Part shown: one piece after another, positions 42,727 through 51,130 of the stretch
Numbering within the stretch: the stretch's first letter is position 1
Layout: every line of letters begins with the position of its first letter
NCBI RefSeq assembly: GCF_036013975.1
Contig: NZ_CP107904.1
Location: forward strand, 7,101,001-7,165,000
DNA: 64,000 nt
Origin: Kitasatospora sp. NBC_00458
Lineage (GTDB): Bacteria; Actinomycetota; Actinomycetes; Streptomycetales; Streptomycetaceae
Direction of reading: 5' to 3'
The notes under the pieces: model-generated
What the model saw: only the letters and a program-made list of their open reading frames with translations
Databases searched by the model: none
What the model was told of the DNA's origin: nothing
Program-made: the position numbers and the translations under genes

Positions 42727-45261
42727 ATGACAGTGCTTCACTCGCGCAACGCCGACGCAGCCGACGCCGCAGACGCCAAGGACCACCTGGAGCAGACCCG
42801 CGGCCAGGCGGTCACCGCCGACACCGACCTGCGGGAAGAGCTCGGCCGGTACGCCGAACTCGGTGCCTTCACCCTCACCGCCGACACCCACGCCTGGTAC
42901 GCGGCCGTCGACACCGTCGCCAGCCCCGAGGACGCCCGCGCCGCCTCGACCGTCCTCGCCGAACTGCGCGGCCACGACCTCCAGCAGACCTGGGAGGACG
43001 TCACCGCGCTCGCCGAGGACGTGAAGCTCGACGCGCCGGACACCGTCGGCAAGACCGCCGTCCTGGTCGAGATGCTGCAACTCGTCCACCGCACGTCGAC
43101 CATCCTCACCGGCGCCGCCTACGACGCCGACCTCGGCACCCTCGCCGCCGCCACCGCCGACCGGTCCTGGCGCCGCGAGCGGGGCGTCAAGCTCTCCTGG
43201 CTGCGCGCCCGCTCGCTGCGCAAGCAGGCCGCCGCCCTCGCCGCCACCCCCGGCCGCCCCCGCCCGCAGGACCTCCACGAGGCCCTTGCGTCGGCCGAGG
43301 TCGAACGCCGCGCCTGGGCCGCCCTCGCACCCGCCGGCACCCTGCCCGTCCCGCCGGCCGACGGCGCGCTGGTGCACCGCACCGCCCAGGCCTTCGAAGC
43401 CATCGGCGCCGGCCTGCGCGACCTCGCCCGGCTGCTGCCCGGACACGACCTCGACGCGCTGTCCTTCCCGGACCTCGTCGACCTGGTCGACCGCCTTGCC
43501 GCGGACGAGGGCACCCTCTACCGCCTCCCCACCATCCGCACCCTGCGCGCCACCCTGGAGGACGCCGGCCTCGCCGACCTCCTCGCCGAGCTGACGGCCG
43601 CCCGCGCCGACCGCCGCGCCGCCGAGGCCGCCTACTCCGCCCGCCAGGCCCTGGCCGGCGGCCAGCGCGACGGCCTCGCGGGGAGCGGCGAGCCGGAGGC
43701 CCCGGCCGACGACGAGGCGACCGACGAGGCGACCGGCACCGAGGCCTCGGTCGAGGTCGAGGCCGAGGCCGTCGCCCCGGTTGCTGCCGACGCCGTCGAG
43801 ACCGACGCCAGCACGGACGCCGACGCCAGCACGGACGCCGACGCCGCCGACGATACTGAGGACACCGAGGACCGGAAGGCCGAGGCCCTCGAAGCCGAGG
43901 ACGACAAGGCCGAGGTCCTGGAGGCCGAGGAGGCTGACGGCGCGGTAGCCGAGGAGAAGCCGCTCGTCGTCACCCTCCCGGCTCCGTCTCCCGCCGCCGA
44001 CGACCTGGTGGGAACCAAGCCCGCCGCGCCGGTCGAGGCCGAGGCTGCGGTCGAGCCGGAGGAGGCAGTCACCGAGGTGGTGGTTGCCGAGGAGTCTCCG
44101 GCCGTCGAGTCGGTCGTGCCTGTGGTTGAGGCTTCGGTCGAGGAGGTCGTCGCGGTGGCGGAGGAGCCTTCGGCCGTCGAGGCCGAGGTCGAGGTCGTCG
44201 AGGCGGCTGAGCTTGTTGTGGCTGAGGCTTCGGCTGTCGAGGCCGTGGCCGAGGTTGAGGTCGAGGTCGCGGTTGTCGAGTCGGTGGAGCCTGTGGTTGA
44301 GGCTTCGGTCGAGGAGGTCGTCGCGGTGGCGGAGGAGCCTTCGGCCGCCGTGGCCGAGGTCGAGGTCGTCGAGGCGGCTGAGCTTGTTGTGGCTGAGGCT
44401 TCGGCTGTCGAGGCCGTGGCCGAGGTCGAGGTCGCGGTTGTCGAGTCGGTGGAGCCTGTGGTTGAGGCTTCGGTCGAGGAGGTCGTCGCGGTGGCGGACG
44501 AGCCTTCGGCCGTCGAGGCCGTGACCGTGGCCGAGGTCGAGGTCGTCGAGGCGGCTGAGCTTGTTGTGGCTGAGGCTTCGGCTGTCGAGGCCGTGGCCGT
44601 GGCTGAGGTCGCGGTTGTCGAGTCGGTCGTGCCTGTGGTTGAGGCTTCGGTCGAGGAGGTCGTCGCCGTGGCGGACGAGCCTTCGGCCGTCGAGGCGGCT
44701 GAGCCTGTTGCCGAGGCTCCGGTCGAGGAAGACGCCACGGTGGCTGACCCCGAGGCGGCCGTGACTGAAGAGACCGAGCCCGGGACTGAGACCGAGCCGG
44801 TGGCTGAGGTGCCGGTCGTCGACGCCGGGCCGGAGCCGGTGGTCGAGGTCGAGTCGTCGGTCGAGGCGGCCGTGACCGAAGAGGCCGAGCCTGAGACCGA
44901 CGCTGAGCCGGTCGCGGTGGCGGACGTCGTGAGTGACGTCGAGCCCGAGGCGCCCGCCATCGAGGAAGCTGCGGCCGAGGTGCCTGCGGTCGAGGAAGCT
45001 GCGGCCGAGGTGCCTGCGCCCGAGGCGGCCACCACGGTTCCGGCGGCGCGGCCGGAGAAGCCGGAGTTCACGCCCGGTCGCCCGGTGACCGCCTACTCCG
45101 CCGAGGAGCTGCTCTCGATCGTGCGCTGGATCGACGGGGACGGTGTCGAGCGGAGTGACGAGGAGCTGCTCCGGGCCGCGATGAAGGAGCTGGGCTTCGC
45201 CCGCCTCGGACCGCGTATCAAGGAGGCGCTGGGCACCGCCGTCACGGCGGCGCGCGCCTGA
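42727..45261 (+). CDS. Helicase-derived protein with an acidic Val/Glu tandem-repeat core, no motor domain
   Basis: An 844-residue protein in three parts. Residues 1-~310 are helical; the segment DLVDRLAADEGTLYRLPTIRTLRATLEDAGLADLLAEL resembles the coiled insert found in large actinobacterial AAA/SF1-type helicases. Residues ~320-785 are extremely acidic and low-complexity, with four copies of a 55-59-residue Val/Glu/Ala repeat (residues 464-660). Residues ~790-844 (LLSIVRWIDGDGVERSDEELLRAAMKELGFARLGPRIKEAL) resemble the C-terminal winged segment of the same helicases. No Walker motif is present. ATG 42727 is chosen because the conserved part starts soon after. The repeats use GTT, GCT and TTG codons rarely seen elsewhere here. 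Confidence 0.7.
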   Translation: MTVLHSRNADAADAADAKDHLEQTRGQAVTADTDLREELGRYAELGAFTLTADTHAWYAAVDTVASPEDARAASTVLAELRGHDLQQTWEDVTALAEDVKLDAPDTVGKTAVLVEMLQLVHRTSTILTGAAYDADLGTLAAATADRSWRRERGVKLSWLRARSLRKQAAALAATPGRPRPQDLHEALASAEVERRAWAALAPAGTLPVPPADGALVHRTAQAFEAIGAGLRDLARLLPGHDLDALSFPDLVDLVDRLAADEGTLYRLPTIRTLRATLEDAGLADLLAELTAARADRRAAEAAYSARQALAGGQRDGLAGSGEPEAPADDEATDEATGTEASVEVEAEAVAPVAADAVETDASTDADASTDADAADDTEDTEDRKAEALEAEDDKAEVLEAEEADGAVAEEKPLVVTLPAPSPAADDLVGTKPAAPVEAEAAVEPEEAVTEVVVAEESPAVESVVPVVEASVEEVVAVAEEPSAVEAEVEVVEAAELVVAEASAVEAVAEVEVEVAVVESVEPVVEASVEEVVAVAEEPSAAVAEVEVVEAAELVVAEASAVEAVAEVEVAVVESVEPVVEASVEEVVAVADEPSAVEAVTVAEVEVVEAAELVVAEASAVEAVAVAEVAVVESVVPVVEASVEEVVAVADEPSAVEAAEPVAEAPVEEDATVADPEAAVTEETEPGTETEPVAEVPVVDAGPEPVVEVESSVEAAVTEEAEPETDAEPVAVADVVSDVEPEAPAIEEAAAEVPAVEEAAAEVPAPEAATTVPAARPEKPEFTPGRPVTAYSAEELLSIVRWIDGDGVERSDEELLRAAMKELGFARLGPRIKEALGTAVTAARA
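44119..44706 (+). repeat. In-frame tandem repeat, unit 165-177 bases, about 3.4 copies
   Basis: The marker CCTGTGGTTGAGGCTTCGG recurs at 44119, 44290, 44455 and 44632: intervals of 171, 165 and 177 bases, all multiples of three. Copies are nearly identical at the DNA level, so they are recent or kept homogeneous. Units encode a PVVEASVEEVVAVA(E/D)EPSAVEA core. The period keeps the reading frame. Confidence 0.9.
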
Positions 45262-45271
45262 CCGGATGAGC

Positions 45272-45319
45272 GGAGGGGCCCGGTGGATGCGGTGTGAACC
45301 GCATCCACCGGGCCCCTCC
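45272..45319. terminator. Bidirectional terminator hairpin
   Basis: Perfect 21-bp arms (45272-45292 and 45299-45319) around a TGTGAA loop, in the 97-base gap between convergent genes (stops at 45261 and 45359). Its symmetry lets it serve both. Confidence 0.8.
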
Positions 45320-45358
45320 CGCTTCCCGGCCGGGAAGCCGGTGCTGCTGCGGGGCGGG

Positions 45359-46483
45359 TCAGCCGGCCTTGTTCCAGGGCTGGCTCGCCATCAGCGCCTT
45401 CACGTTGGCGACGTAGCCGGGGTTGGGGATGACCAGGCTGCCGGTGGTCGTGCCGGTGGCCGGGTCGGTGACGCTGTTGTAGTGGACGTTTCCGGCGCCC
45501 GCGTTGTAGGCGGCGATGACCAGGTCGAGCAGCGGGGTCTTGCCGGTGGCGGGGTCGGGGGAGAGGTCGTACTTCCCGCCGAACGAGGAGTCGCCGTAGT
45601 AGGCGATCAGCCAGTCCAGCAACTGGGTGCCGAGCTGCACGTTCCCGTTCAGCGTCTTCGGGTCCGAGGTGGTGCCGAACTTGCCGTTCATCCAGCTCAC
45701 GGTGGCGGGCATGATCTGCATGGTGCCGATGCCGCCGTCGCAGGCGAGGATGCCGGACTGCCAGCCGCTCTCCTGCCAGGCGACGGCCTTCACCAGGTTG
45801 ACCGGGAGGGCCGGGAGCTTGTCGGTGCCGCCGCTGCTGAGGAACAGCGTCCGGGGCGTTCCGGCGGCGGTGGTGAGCGCTGCGGAGACGGCTTCCTTGG
45901 GCTCGTCGGGCTGCGGCTTGGTCGGCGTGCAGCCGCTCTGCAGGGGCGGGACGTGCGGGGTCGCGGGCGCAGGCGGCGGCGGGGGTGCGACGGGGCCGGG
46001 CTTCGCGGTGGGCGCGGGTGCGGCGGCGACGGCGGCTCCTGCGGGCGGCGCTGCGGGGGCCGGTGCGGGCGGGGCCGGCTGGGCGGGCGCGGTCTCGGCG
46101 GGCTTGGCGGTGCCGGGCTTGGCGGTGTCGGCGGTCGGGCCGGTGCTCTTCGCGGGTGCGGAACTCTGGCTCGGCTTCGCCGACTTGCTCGCCGTACCGT
46201 GCGGCGAGGTGCTGGTGCTCGCGCTCGGCGTCGCGGTGGCGGTCGGGGAGGTGCTCGGCGTGGCGCTGGGCGACGCGCTCGGGGTGGGCACCGGCGTCGC
46301 GGAGGGCGAGGTGTCCGTGGTGGCCGCGACCGACAGTGGCGTGGGTGTGCCCCCGGCCTGTTCGTCCGCCTTCTTGGTGCCGCACCCGGCCAGGAGCGCG
46401 GTGGACACGGCTGCGGCCGACACGGCCACCAGCACCCTCCGCGAACCTGTTCTGCGCACGGCACTCACGCGTACTGCACTCAC
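45359..46483 (-). CDS. Lytic transglycosylase (SLT fold) lipoprotein
   Basis: A 374-residue exported protein. A signal peptide ends at lipobox STALLAGC (Cys about 32); a long Ser/Thr/Pro/Ala linker (about 40-205) spans the cell wall. The catalytic domain (about 235-374) has AVAWQESGWQSGILACDGGIGTMQIMPATVSWMNGKFG with the catalytic Glu in QESGW, then LLDLVIAAYNAGAGNV, the standard SLT motifs. It should cleave peptidoglycan glycan strands. GTG 46483 follows GGGGGGACGACGCAC; another in-frame GTG lies 15 bases on, within the duplicated VSAVR-VSAVR N-terminus. A longer form from 46609 is unlikely. Confidence 0.9.
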   Translation of the reverse strand: MSAVRVSAVRRTGSRRVLVAVSAAAVSTALLAGCGTKKADEQAGGTPTPLSVAATTDTSPSATPVPTPSASPSATPSTSPTATATPSASTSTSPHGTASKSAKPSQSSAPAKSTGPTADTAKPGTAKPAETAPAQPAPPAPAPAAPPAGAAVAAAPAPTAKPGPVAPPPPPAPATPHVPPLQSGCTPTKPQPDEPKEAVSAALTTAAGTPRTLFLSSGGTDKLPALPVNLVKAVAWQESGWQSGILACDGGIGTMQIMPATVSWMNGKFGTTSDPKTLNGNVQLGTQLLDWLIAYYGDSSFGGKYDLSPDPATGKTPLLDLVIAAYNAGAGNVHYNSVTDPATGTTTGSLVIPNPGYVANVKALMASQPWNKAG

Positions 46484-46657
46484 GTGCGTCGTCCCCCCGT
46501 ATGTCATCGGCCGACCCGATGAGAGGCCGACATCGTACGACGGCCGATCACCGGACCCACGACAGGGGTGGGCACCCCGGCGGGCGCCCGGGCAACCGCC
46601 CGTTCGCACCCGTAGCCTTCCGTCGCCCGTTCGCCGTCAGGCCGCCCGTCCGGCCCG

Positions 46658-47449
46658 CTACTGCCGCAGTGTCCTTGCCAGTTGGTCGGCCAGCACCGCC
46701 GGTGCCTCGACCAGCGACGGTCCGTACCAGGTGAGGTGGCGACCGCTCACCAGGGCGGCGGGGACGCCGGGGAACGCCTCCGGGCCGTCGTCGGCGGTGA
46801 AGCGGTAGGGCTCGTCCGGGAGGACCGCCAGCTCCGGCCCGGCGGCGAGCAGGTCGGGCAGCGGGACGGCCGGGTACCGGTCGGGGTGGTCGGCGTGCAG
46901 GAGCCGGACGCCCAGGCGGCCGAGCAGGTCACCGGCGAAGGTGTCGCGGCCGAGCACCATCCAGGGGCGGCGCCAGATCGGCACGACGGCCCGTCGGGGC
47001 GGCCCGGACGGCGGCCGGACCGCCGCCCAGGCGGACCCGGCCGCGTCCAGCCAGGCCGGACGGGGCAGGCCGCACCCGAGGGTCAGCAGCCGGTGCAGCG
47101 AGTGGAGCGCCTGGTCGAGGGTCCGGATGTCGGTGACCCAGACGGGTAGGCCGGCGGCGCGCAGGGCGTCCAGGTCGGGGCGGCGGTTCTCCTCGTCGTT
47201 GGCCAGCACCAGGTCGGGGGCGAGTGCGACGATCCGGGCCACGTCGGGGTTCTTGGTGCCGCCGATCCGGGGGACGGCCAGGTCGGCCGGGTGGCTGCAC
47301 CAGTCGGTGGCGCCGACCAGCAGACCGGGTGCGGTGGCGGCGAGCGCCTCGGTGAGCGAGGGGACCAGCGACACCACCCGCCGGACCGGGGCCGGTCCGA
47401 GCGGGACGGCCAGGCCGAGGTCGTCGAGCGGGTGCACACGGCCCGTCAT
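46658..47449 (-). CDS. BtuF/FecB-like helical-backbone metal-receptor protein, no signal peptide
   Basis: A 263-residue protein of the class III periplasmic-binding fold: VRRVVSLVPSLTEALAATAPGLLVGATDWCSHP at the start, GGTKNPDVARIVALAPDLVLANDEENRRPDLDALRAAGLPVWV and WRRPWMVLGRDTFAGDLLGRLGVRLL, typical of cobalamin/iron-chelate receptors. No signal peptide or lipobox is visible from ATG 47449; a longer frame to 47635 adds only Gly/Thr repeats (GGTxTGDG). It may be a cytoplasmic scavenger or be misnamed as a receptor. It lies divergently upstream of a complete FecB/FecCD/ATPase set and may act with it. Confidence 0.8.
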   Translation of the reverse strand: MTGRVHPLDDLGLAVPLGPAPVRRVVSLVPSLTEALAATAPGLLVGATDWCSHPADLAVPRIGGTKNPDVARIVALAPDLVLANDEENRRPDLDALRAAGLPVWVTDIRTLDQALHSLHRLLTLGCGLPRPAWLDAAGSAWAAVRPPSGPPRRAVVPIWRRPWMVLGRDTFAGDLLGRLGVRLLHADHPDRYPAVPLPDLLAAGPELAVLPDEPYRFTADDGPEAFPGVPAALVSGRHLTWYGPSLVEAPAVLADQLARTLRQ

Positions 47450-47888
47450 CCCGTCACCCGTGAGCACGCCACCCGTCGTCCCGTCACCCGTCGTCCCGCC
47501 GCCCGCCACCGTGCCACCCGTCACCGTGCCGTCCGTTCCCGTGCCGCCCATCAGTGCACCTCTCGTCCCCGTGCCGCCCACCCGTGCACACCGCCCGCCG
47601 CCGTACCGCCCGCCCCGTGCTGCCCGTCCGCGCACCGCGCCCGCCTCCCCCGCCGGCGGGGAAGGGGGCGCGCGAAGGCGCGCGGGGCGGAGCAGGAGGT
47701 CACCGCGTCAGCCTAGGGCGTGTCGGCAAGGTCCCGCCGGGGCCGCGCGACTCCGCCGACATGCCCGAGGCGCATCGGAGGACGGCCATTCGGGCAAACT
47801 CGCGGGAACCGACCGCGCACCACGGCCGACTACCTGGTCCGGGTTCGTAGGACGGGCCCGAGCACGACCATTGACCAGGAGAGTTCTG
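47450..47888. other. 439-base divergent region between two metal-receptor genes
   Basis: The left part (47460-47580) is a degenerate tandem array of a CCCGTC(A/G)CC-type unit, which could encode an N-terminal extension of the receptor gene. A relic of the dispersed repeat lies at 47716. No iron box, Zur box or cobalamin riboswitch is visible upstream of the lipoprotein gene. Confidence 0.5.
47716..47747 (+). repeat. Relic of the dispersed inverted-repeat element
   Basis: These 32 bases match the minus-strand end of the element at 8789-8820 with three mismatches (GGGCGTGT-NN-GCAA-N-GTCCCGCCGG core). The opposite inverted arm is not found downstream, so this is a solo or decayed end. Confidence 0.6.
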
Positions 47889-48980
47889 ATGCGCCCTCGC
47901 GTGTTCTGCGGTATCGCGGCCGCCGTTGCCCTGTTCGCCACCGGCTGTTCGAGTGACGGCGGGGGAAGCAGCGACGGTTCGAACGGCGGCGGTGGCGGAC
48001 AGGCGACCGCCGCCGGCGCGTTCCCGGTCAAGGTCGCCGACTGCGCGGGCAAGGAGACCACGGTCAAGCAGGCCCCGAAGAAGATCGTCACCACCGACGC
48101 GGCCGGCCTTGAGATGCTGCTCCAGCTCGGCGCGGGCGACCGGGTCATCGGCACCGGCTTCCCGCCCGGCAAGGGCAGCCTGCCGGCCGACGTCGCCGAG
48201 CAGGGCGCCAAGGTCCCGGTGCTCGGCGACACCCTGATCCCCAAGGAGAAGCTGCTCGGCTCCGGCGCCGACCTCTACGTGGACACCTTCGGACCGATGC
48301 CGATGATGGGCGCGGCCGGCGCCGGGCCCACCGAGGAGGAGCTCAAGGCCGTCGGCATCCAGCACGTCCTGCTGCTCTCCACCGCCTGTGCCGGCGGCCC
48401 CGCCGCCGCCAAGGGCCCGCGCACCGACCTCGCCGAGGTCGAGAACGACGTCCGCCGGCTCGGCGCGGTCACCGGGACCGCCGCCCGCGCCGAGGAACTG
48501 GTCGCCGGGATGGAGAAGCAGATCGGCGAGGTGCGCACCGCCACCGCCTCGATTGCCGAAAGCGAACGGCCCGGCTACTTCCTCTTCGACTTCGATGCCG
48601 GTACAAAGCAACCGATGGCCGTCTGCAACAAGCAGGTCGCCAACGCGGTGATCACCCTGGCGGGCGCGCGCAACGTGTTCGCCGACTGTGACGCCGACTT
48701 CCGGCCGGTCTCCTGGGAGGACGTGGTGGCCAAGAACCCGGACTGGATCCAGCTCGCCGTGCGCAACCGCGGCAGCGAGGAAGCCAACCGGAAGGCCTTC
48801 GACGAGGCCGAGGCCTACCTGAAGGGCTTCCCGGCCACCCAGGGCCTGAAGGCCGTCCAGCAGGGCCACTTCCTGCGGATCGGTTCCGAGACCACCACCA
48901 TCGCCGGGGTGCGCAACGCCGACACCGTCCGGCGGATCGCCGCCACCATCCACCCGACGCTCGTCAAGAACGGGCAGTAG
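47889..48980 (+). CDS. FecB-type iron-chelate/metallophore-binding lipoprotein
   Basis: A 363-residue receptor. A signal peptide ends at lipobox LFATGC (Cys 20); a Gly/Ser linker follows. The class III binding fold shows KKIVTTDAAGLEMLLQLGAGDRVIGTGF, LGSGADLYVDTFG, then a long helix, and WEDVVAKNPDWIQLAVRN. An unusual Met/Gly loop (FGPMPMMGAAGAG, about residue 138) and several Cys residues are present, which might suit a soft metal; that is speculative. ATG follows CAGGAGAGTTCTG. It is three bases from the permease gene. The ligand could be a siderophore, heme, cobalamin or other metal chelate. Confidence 0.88.
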   Translation: MRPRVFCGIAAAVALFATGCSSDGGGSSDGSNGGGGGQATAAGAFPVKVADCAGKETTVKQAPKKIVTTDAAGLEMLLQLGAGDRVIGTGFPPGKGSLPADVAEQGAKVPVLGDTLIPKEKLLGSGADLYVDTFGPMPMMGAAGAGPTEEELKAVGIQHVLLLSTACAGGPAAAKGPRTDLAEVENDVRRLGAVTGTAARAEELVAGMEKQIGEVRTATASIAESERPGYFLFDFDAGTKQPMAVCNKQVANAVITLAGARNVFADCDADFRPVSWEDVVAKNPDWIQLAVRNRGSEEANRKAFDEAEAYLKGFPATQGLKAVQQGHFLRIGSETTTIAGVRNADTVRRIAATIHPTLVKNGQ

Positions 48981-48983
48981 GCC

Positions 48984-50063
48984 GTGGTCTCGGCCACCGT
49001 CGCCGCCCGGCGCAGCAGCGGCCGTACGCTGCGCGCCGGGCCGCTGGCCGCGCTCCTCACCGCCGCCCTCGTCGTCGCGCTGACCGCCGCCGTCTCGCTC
49101 GGCTCGGTGGACATCCCGCCCGGCGAGGTCTGGTCCGTGGTCGGCCGCCGGCTCACCGGGCAGAGCCCCGCGCCCGGCACCCGCGACCTCATCGTCTGGC
49201 AACTGCGCGTCCCCCGGGCCCTGTTGGCGGCGATGGTCGGAGCGGGCCTCGGCCTGGTCGGCACGGCCGTGCAGGCACTGGTCCGCAACCCGCTCGCCGA
49301 CCCGTACCTGCTGGGCATCTCCTCCGGCGCCTCCCTCGGCGCCGTCGCGGTGATCGTCCTCGGCACCGGCCTGGGCCTGGAGATGAACCTCGGCGGTGTG
49401 GCCGGTCTCACCGTCTCGCTGGCCGCCTTCCTCGGCGCGCTCGGGGCGTTCTCCCTGGTCTGGCTGCTGGCCAGGCGCGGTGGGGGGTTCTCCCCGCTGC
49501 GCCTGGTGCTGGCCGGCATCGGCATCGGCCAGTTCCTGACCGGCCTCACCAGCTACCTGGTGCTGCAGACCGGCGACGAGCAGCAGACCCGGGGCGTGCT
49601 GTTCTGGCTGATGGGCAGTCTGGGCGGCGCCACCTGGGGACAACTCGCCGTCCCCGCGATCGCCGTGGCCCTCGGGCTGGCCCTGCTCCAGGGCCGCGCC
49701 CGGGGGCTCAACGCGTTGCTGATGGGTGACGAGACCGCGGCCGGCCTCGGGGTCGACGTGGTCCGGCTGCGCCGCGAGATCTTCGCCGTCACCAGCGTCC
49801 TCACCGGTGTCCTGGTCGCGGTCTCCGGCGCGATCGGCTTCGTCGGTCTGATGGTCCCGCACGTCTGCCGCCTCCTGCTCGGCGGCGACCACCGACGGCT
49901 GCTGCCGCTCTCCGCGCTCACCGGCGCGGTGCTGCTGGTCGTCGTGGACCTCCTCGCCCGGACCGCGCTGGACGGCCAGGAGGTGCCGATCGGCGTGGTC
50001 ACCGCCCTGCTCGGCGCGCCCACCCTGCTCTACCTGCTGGACCGACGACTGGAGCGGAATTGA
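48984..50063 (+). CDS. FecCD-family metal-chelate ABC permease
   Basis: A 359-residue permease with about ten membrane helices. Family signatures: LRVPRALLAAMVGAGLGLVGTAVQALVRNPLADPYLLGISSGASLGA and, near the C-terminus, GAIGFVGLMVPHVCRLLLGGDHRRLLPLSALTGAVLL. It starts with GTG three bases after the receptor stop; the stop overlaps the ATPase start (TTGA). It forms a homodimer with two ATPase subunits to import a metal chelate. Confidence 0.95.
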   Translation: MVSATVAARRSSGRTLRAGPLAALLTAALVVALTAAVSLGSVDIPPGEVWSVVGRRLTGQSPAPGTRDLIVWQLRVPRALLAAMVGAGLGLVGTAVQALVRNPLADPYLLGISSGASLGAVAVIVLGTGLGLEMNLGGVAGLTVSLAAFLGALGAFSLVWLLARRGGGFSPLRLVLAGIGIGQFLTGLTSYLVLQTGDEQQTRGVLFWLMGSLGGATWGQLAVPAIAVALGLALLQGRARGLNALLMGDETAAGLGVDVVRLRREIFAVTSVLTGVLVAVSGAIGFVGLMVPHVCRLLLGGDHRRLLPLSALTGAVLLVVVDLLARTALDGQEVPIGVVTALLGAPTLLYLLDRRLERN

Positions 50064-51130
50064 GAATCGCGGTCGAGGACCTGAGCGTCACCCTGGCGGG
50101 GCGGACGGTGGTCTCCGGCGTCCACCTGGTCGCCAAGGAGGGCGAGATCGCCGGCCTGGTCGGTCCCAACGGCAGTGGCAAGTCCAGTCTGCTGCGCACC
50201 GTCTACCGGCACCTGAAGCCGAGCGCGGGGCGGGTGCTGCTCGCGGGGCGGGAGCTGTCCGGGCTGACCCCGGCGCAGTCCGCCCGGCACATCGGCGCCC
50301 TGCCCCAGGAGCGCGGCGGCGACTTCGAGCTGACCGTCCGCGAGGTGGTGGCGATGGGCCGCACCCCGTACAAGAAGGCGTTCGCCGGGGACGACGCCGA
50401 GGACCACCGGCTGGTCGACGAGGCGCTGCACCGGGTCGGGATGGCCGACGCGGACCACCGCCGGTTCGCCCAGCTCTCCGGCGGTGAGCGCCAGCGCGTC
50501 CTGCTGGCGAGGGCGCTGGCCCAGCAGCCGGACGTCCTGGTGCTGGACGAGCCGACCAACCACCTGGACGTCCGGCACCAGGTCGAACTGCTCGCGCTGC
50601 TGCGCGAGCAGCGCCGTACCACGCTGGTCGCGCTGCACGACCTGAACGCCGCGGCCTCGGTCTGCGACCGGCTGCACGTGCTGCACCGCGGCACCCTGGT
50701 GGCTTCCGGGACGCCGCGGGACGTGCTGACCGCCGAGCTGCTCGCCGAGGTGTTCGGCGTGCGGGCGGCGGTGGTGGAGCACCCGCTCACCGGCGACCCG
50801 TTGATCGCCTTCGACCACCGCACTCCGGCCGCGGCACCGGGCGGACTCCGCGGACCGGGCGGACTGCACGGATTCGGCGGGACGGACCGCACGGACCGCG
50901 CGGGCGGGGGAGCGGACCGTCCCGGCGCGGGCACGGTGCCGGTGCACCCGGACGACAGGGCCCCGGTCGCGGCGTTACCCCTGGTCGGAGCGGGGACGAA
51001 GCGGGAGACGGGGCCCGGCGCGAAGCGGGAGCCGGTTCCGGGAGCGGTCCCGGAACCGGCTCCGAGGCCGGACCTGGAGCCGGGGCCGGCGACGCTGCCG
51101 GCCCCGGCCGAGCCTCAGGAGGTCTCGTAG
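50060..51130 (+). CDS. Metal-chelate ABC transporter ATPase (FecE/FhuC type)
   Basis: A 356-residue ATPase. Walker A GPNGSGKSS (about 36-44), Q-loop ALPQERGG, signature LSGGERQRVLLARAL, Walker B VLVLDEPTNHLD and H-loop VALHDLNAA are complete in the first ~255 residues. The last ~100 residues are a Pro/Gly/Ala-rich tail absent from typical FhuC proteins. It begins with TTG overlapping the permease stop by four bases. The 3' end overlaps that of the convergent isocyanide synthase gene by 16 bases. Confidence 0.93.
   Translation: MRIAVEDLSVTLAGRTVVSGVHLVAKEGEIAGLVGPNGSGKSSLLRTVYRHLKPSAGRVLLAGRELSGLTPAQSARHIGALPQERGGDFELTVREVVAMGRTPYKKAFAGDDAEDHRLVDEALHRVGMADADHRRFAQLSGGERQRVLLARALAQQPDVLVLDEPTNHLDVRHQVELLALLREQRRTTLVALHDLNAAASVCDRLHVLHRGTLVASGTPRDVLTAELLAEVFGVRAAVVEHPLTGDPLIAFDHRTPAAAPGGLRGPGGLHGFGGTDRTDRAGGGADRPGAGTVPVHPDDRAPVAALPLVGAGTKRETGPGAKREPVPGAVPEPAPRPDLEPGPATLPAPAEPQEVS

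Noticed and set aside
47450..47635. N-terminal extension of the metal receptor as a signal peptide
   Set aside because: It is a Gly/Thr repeat without a hydrophobic core or lipobox.
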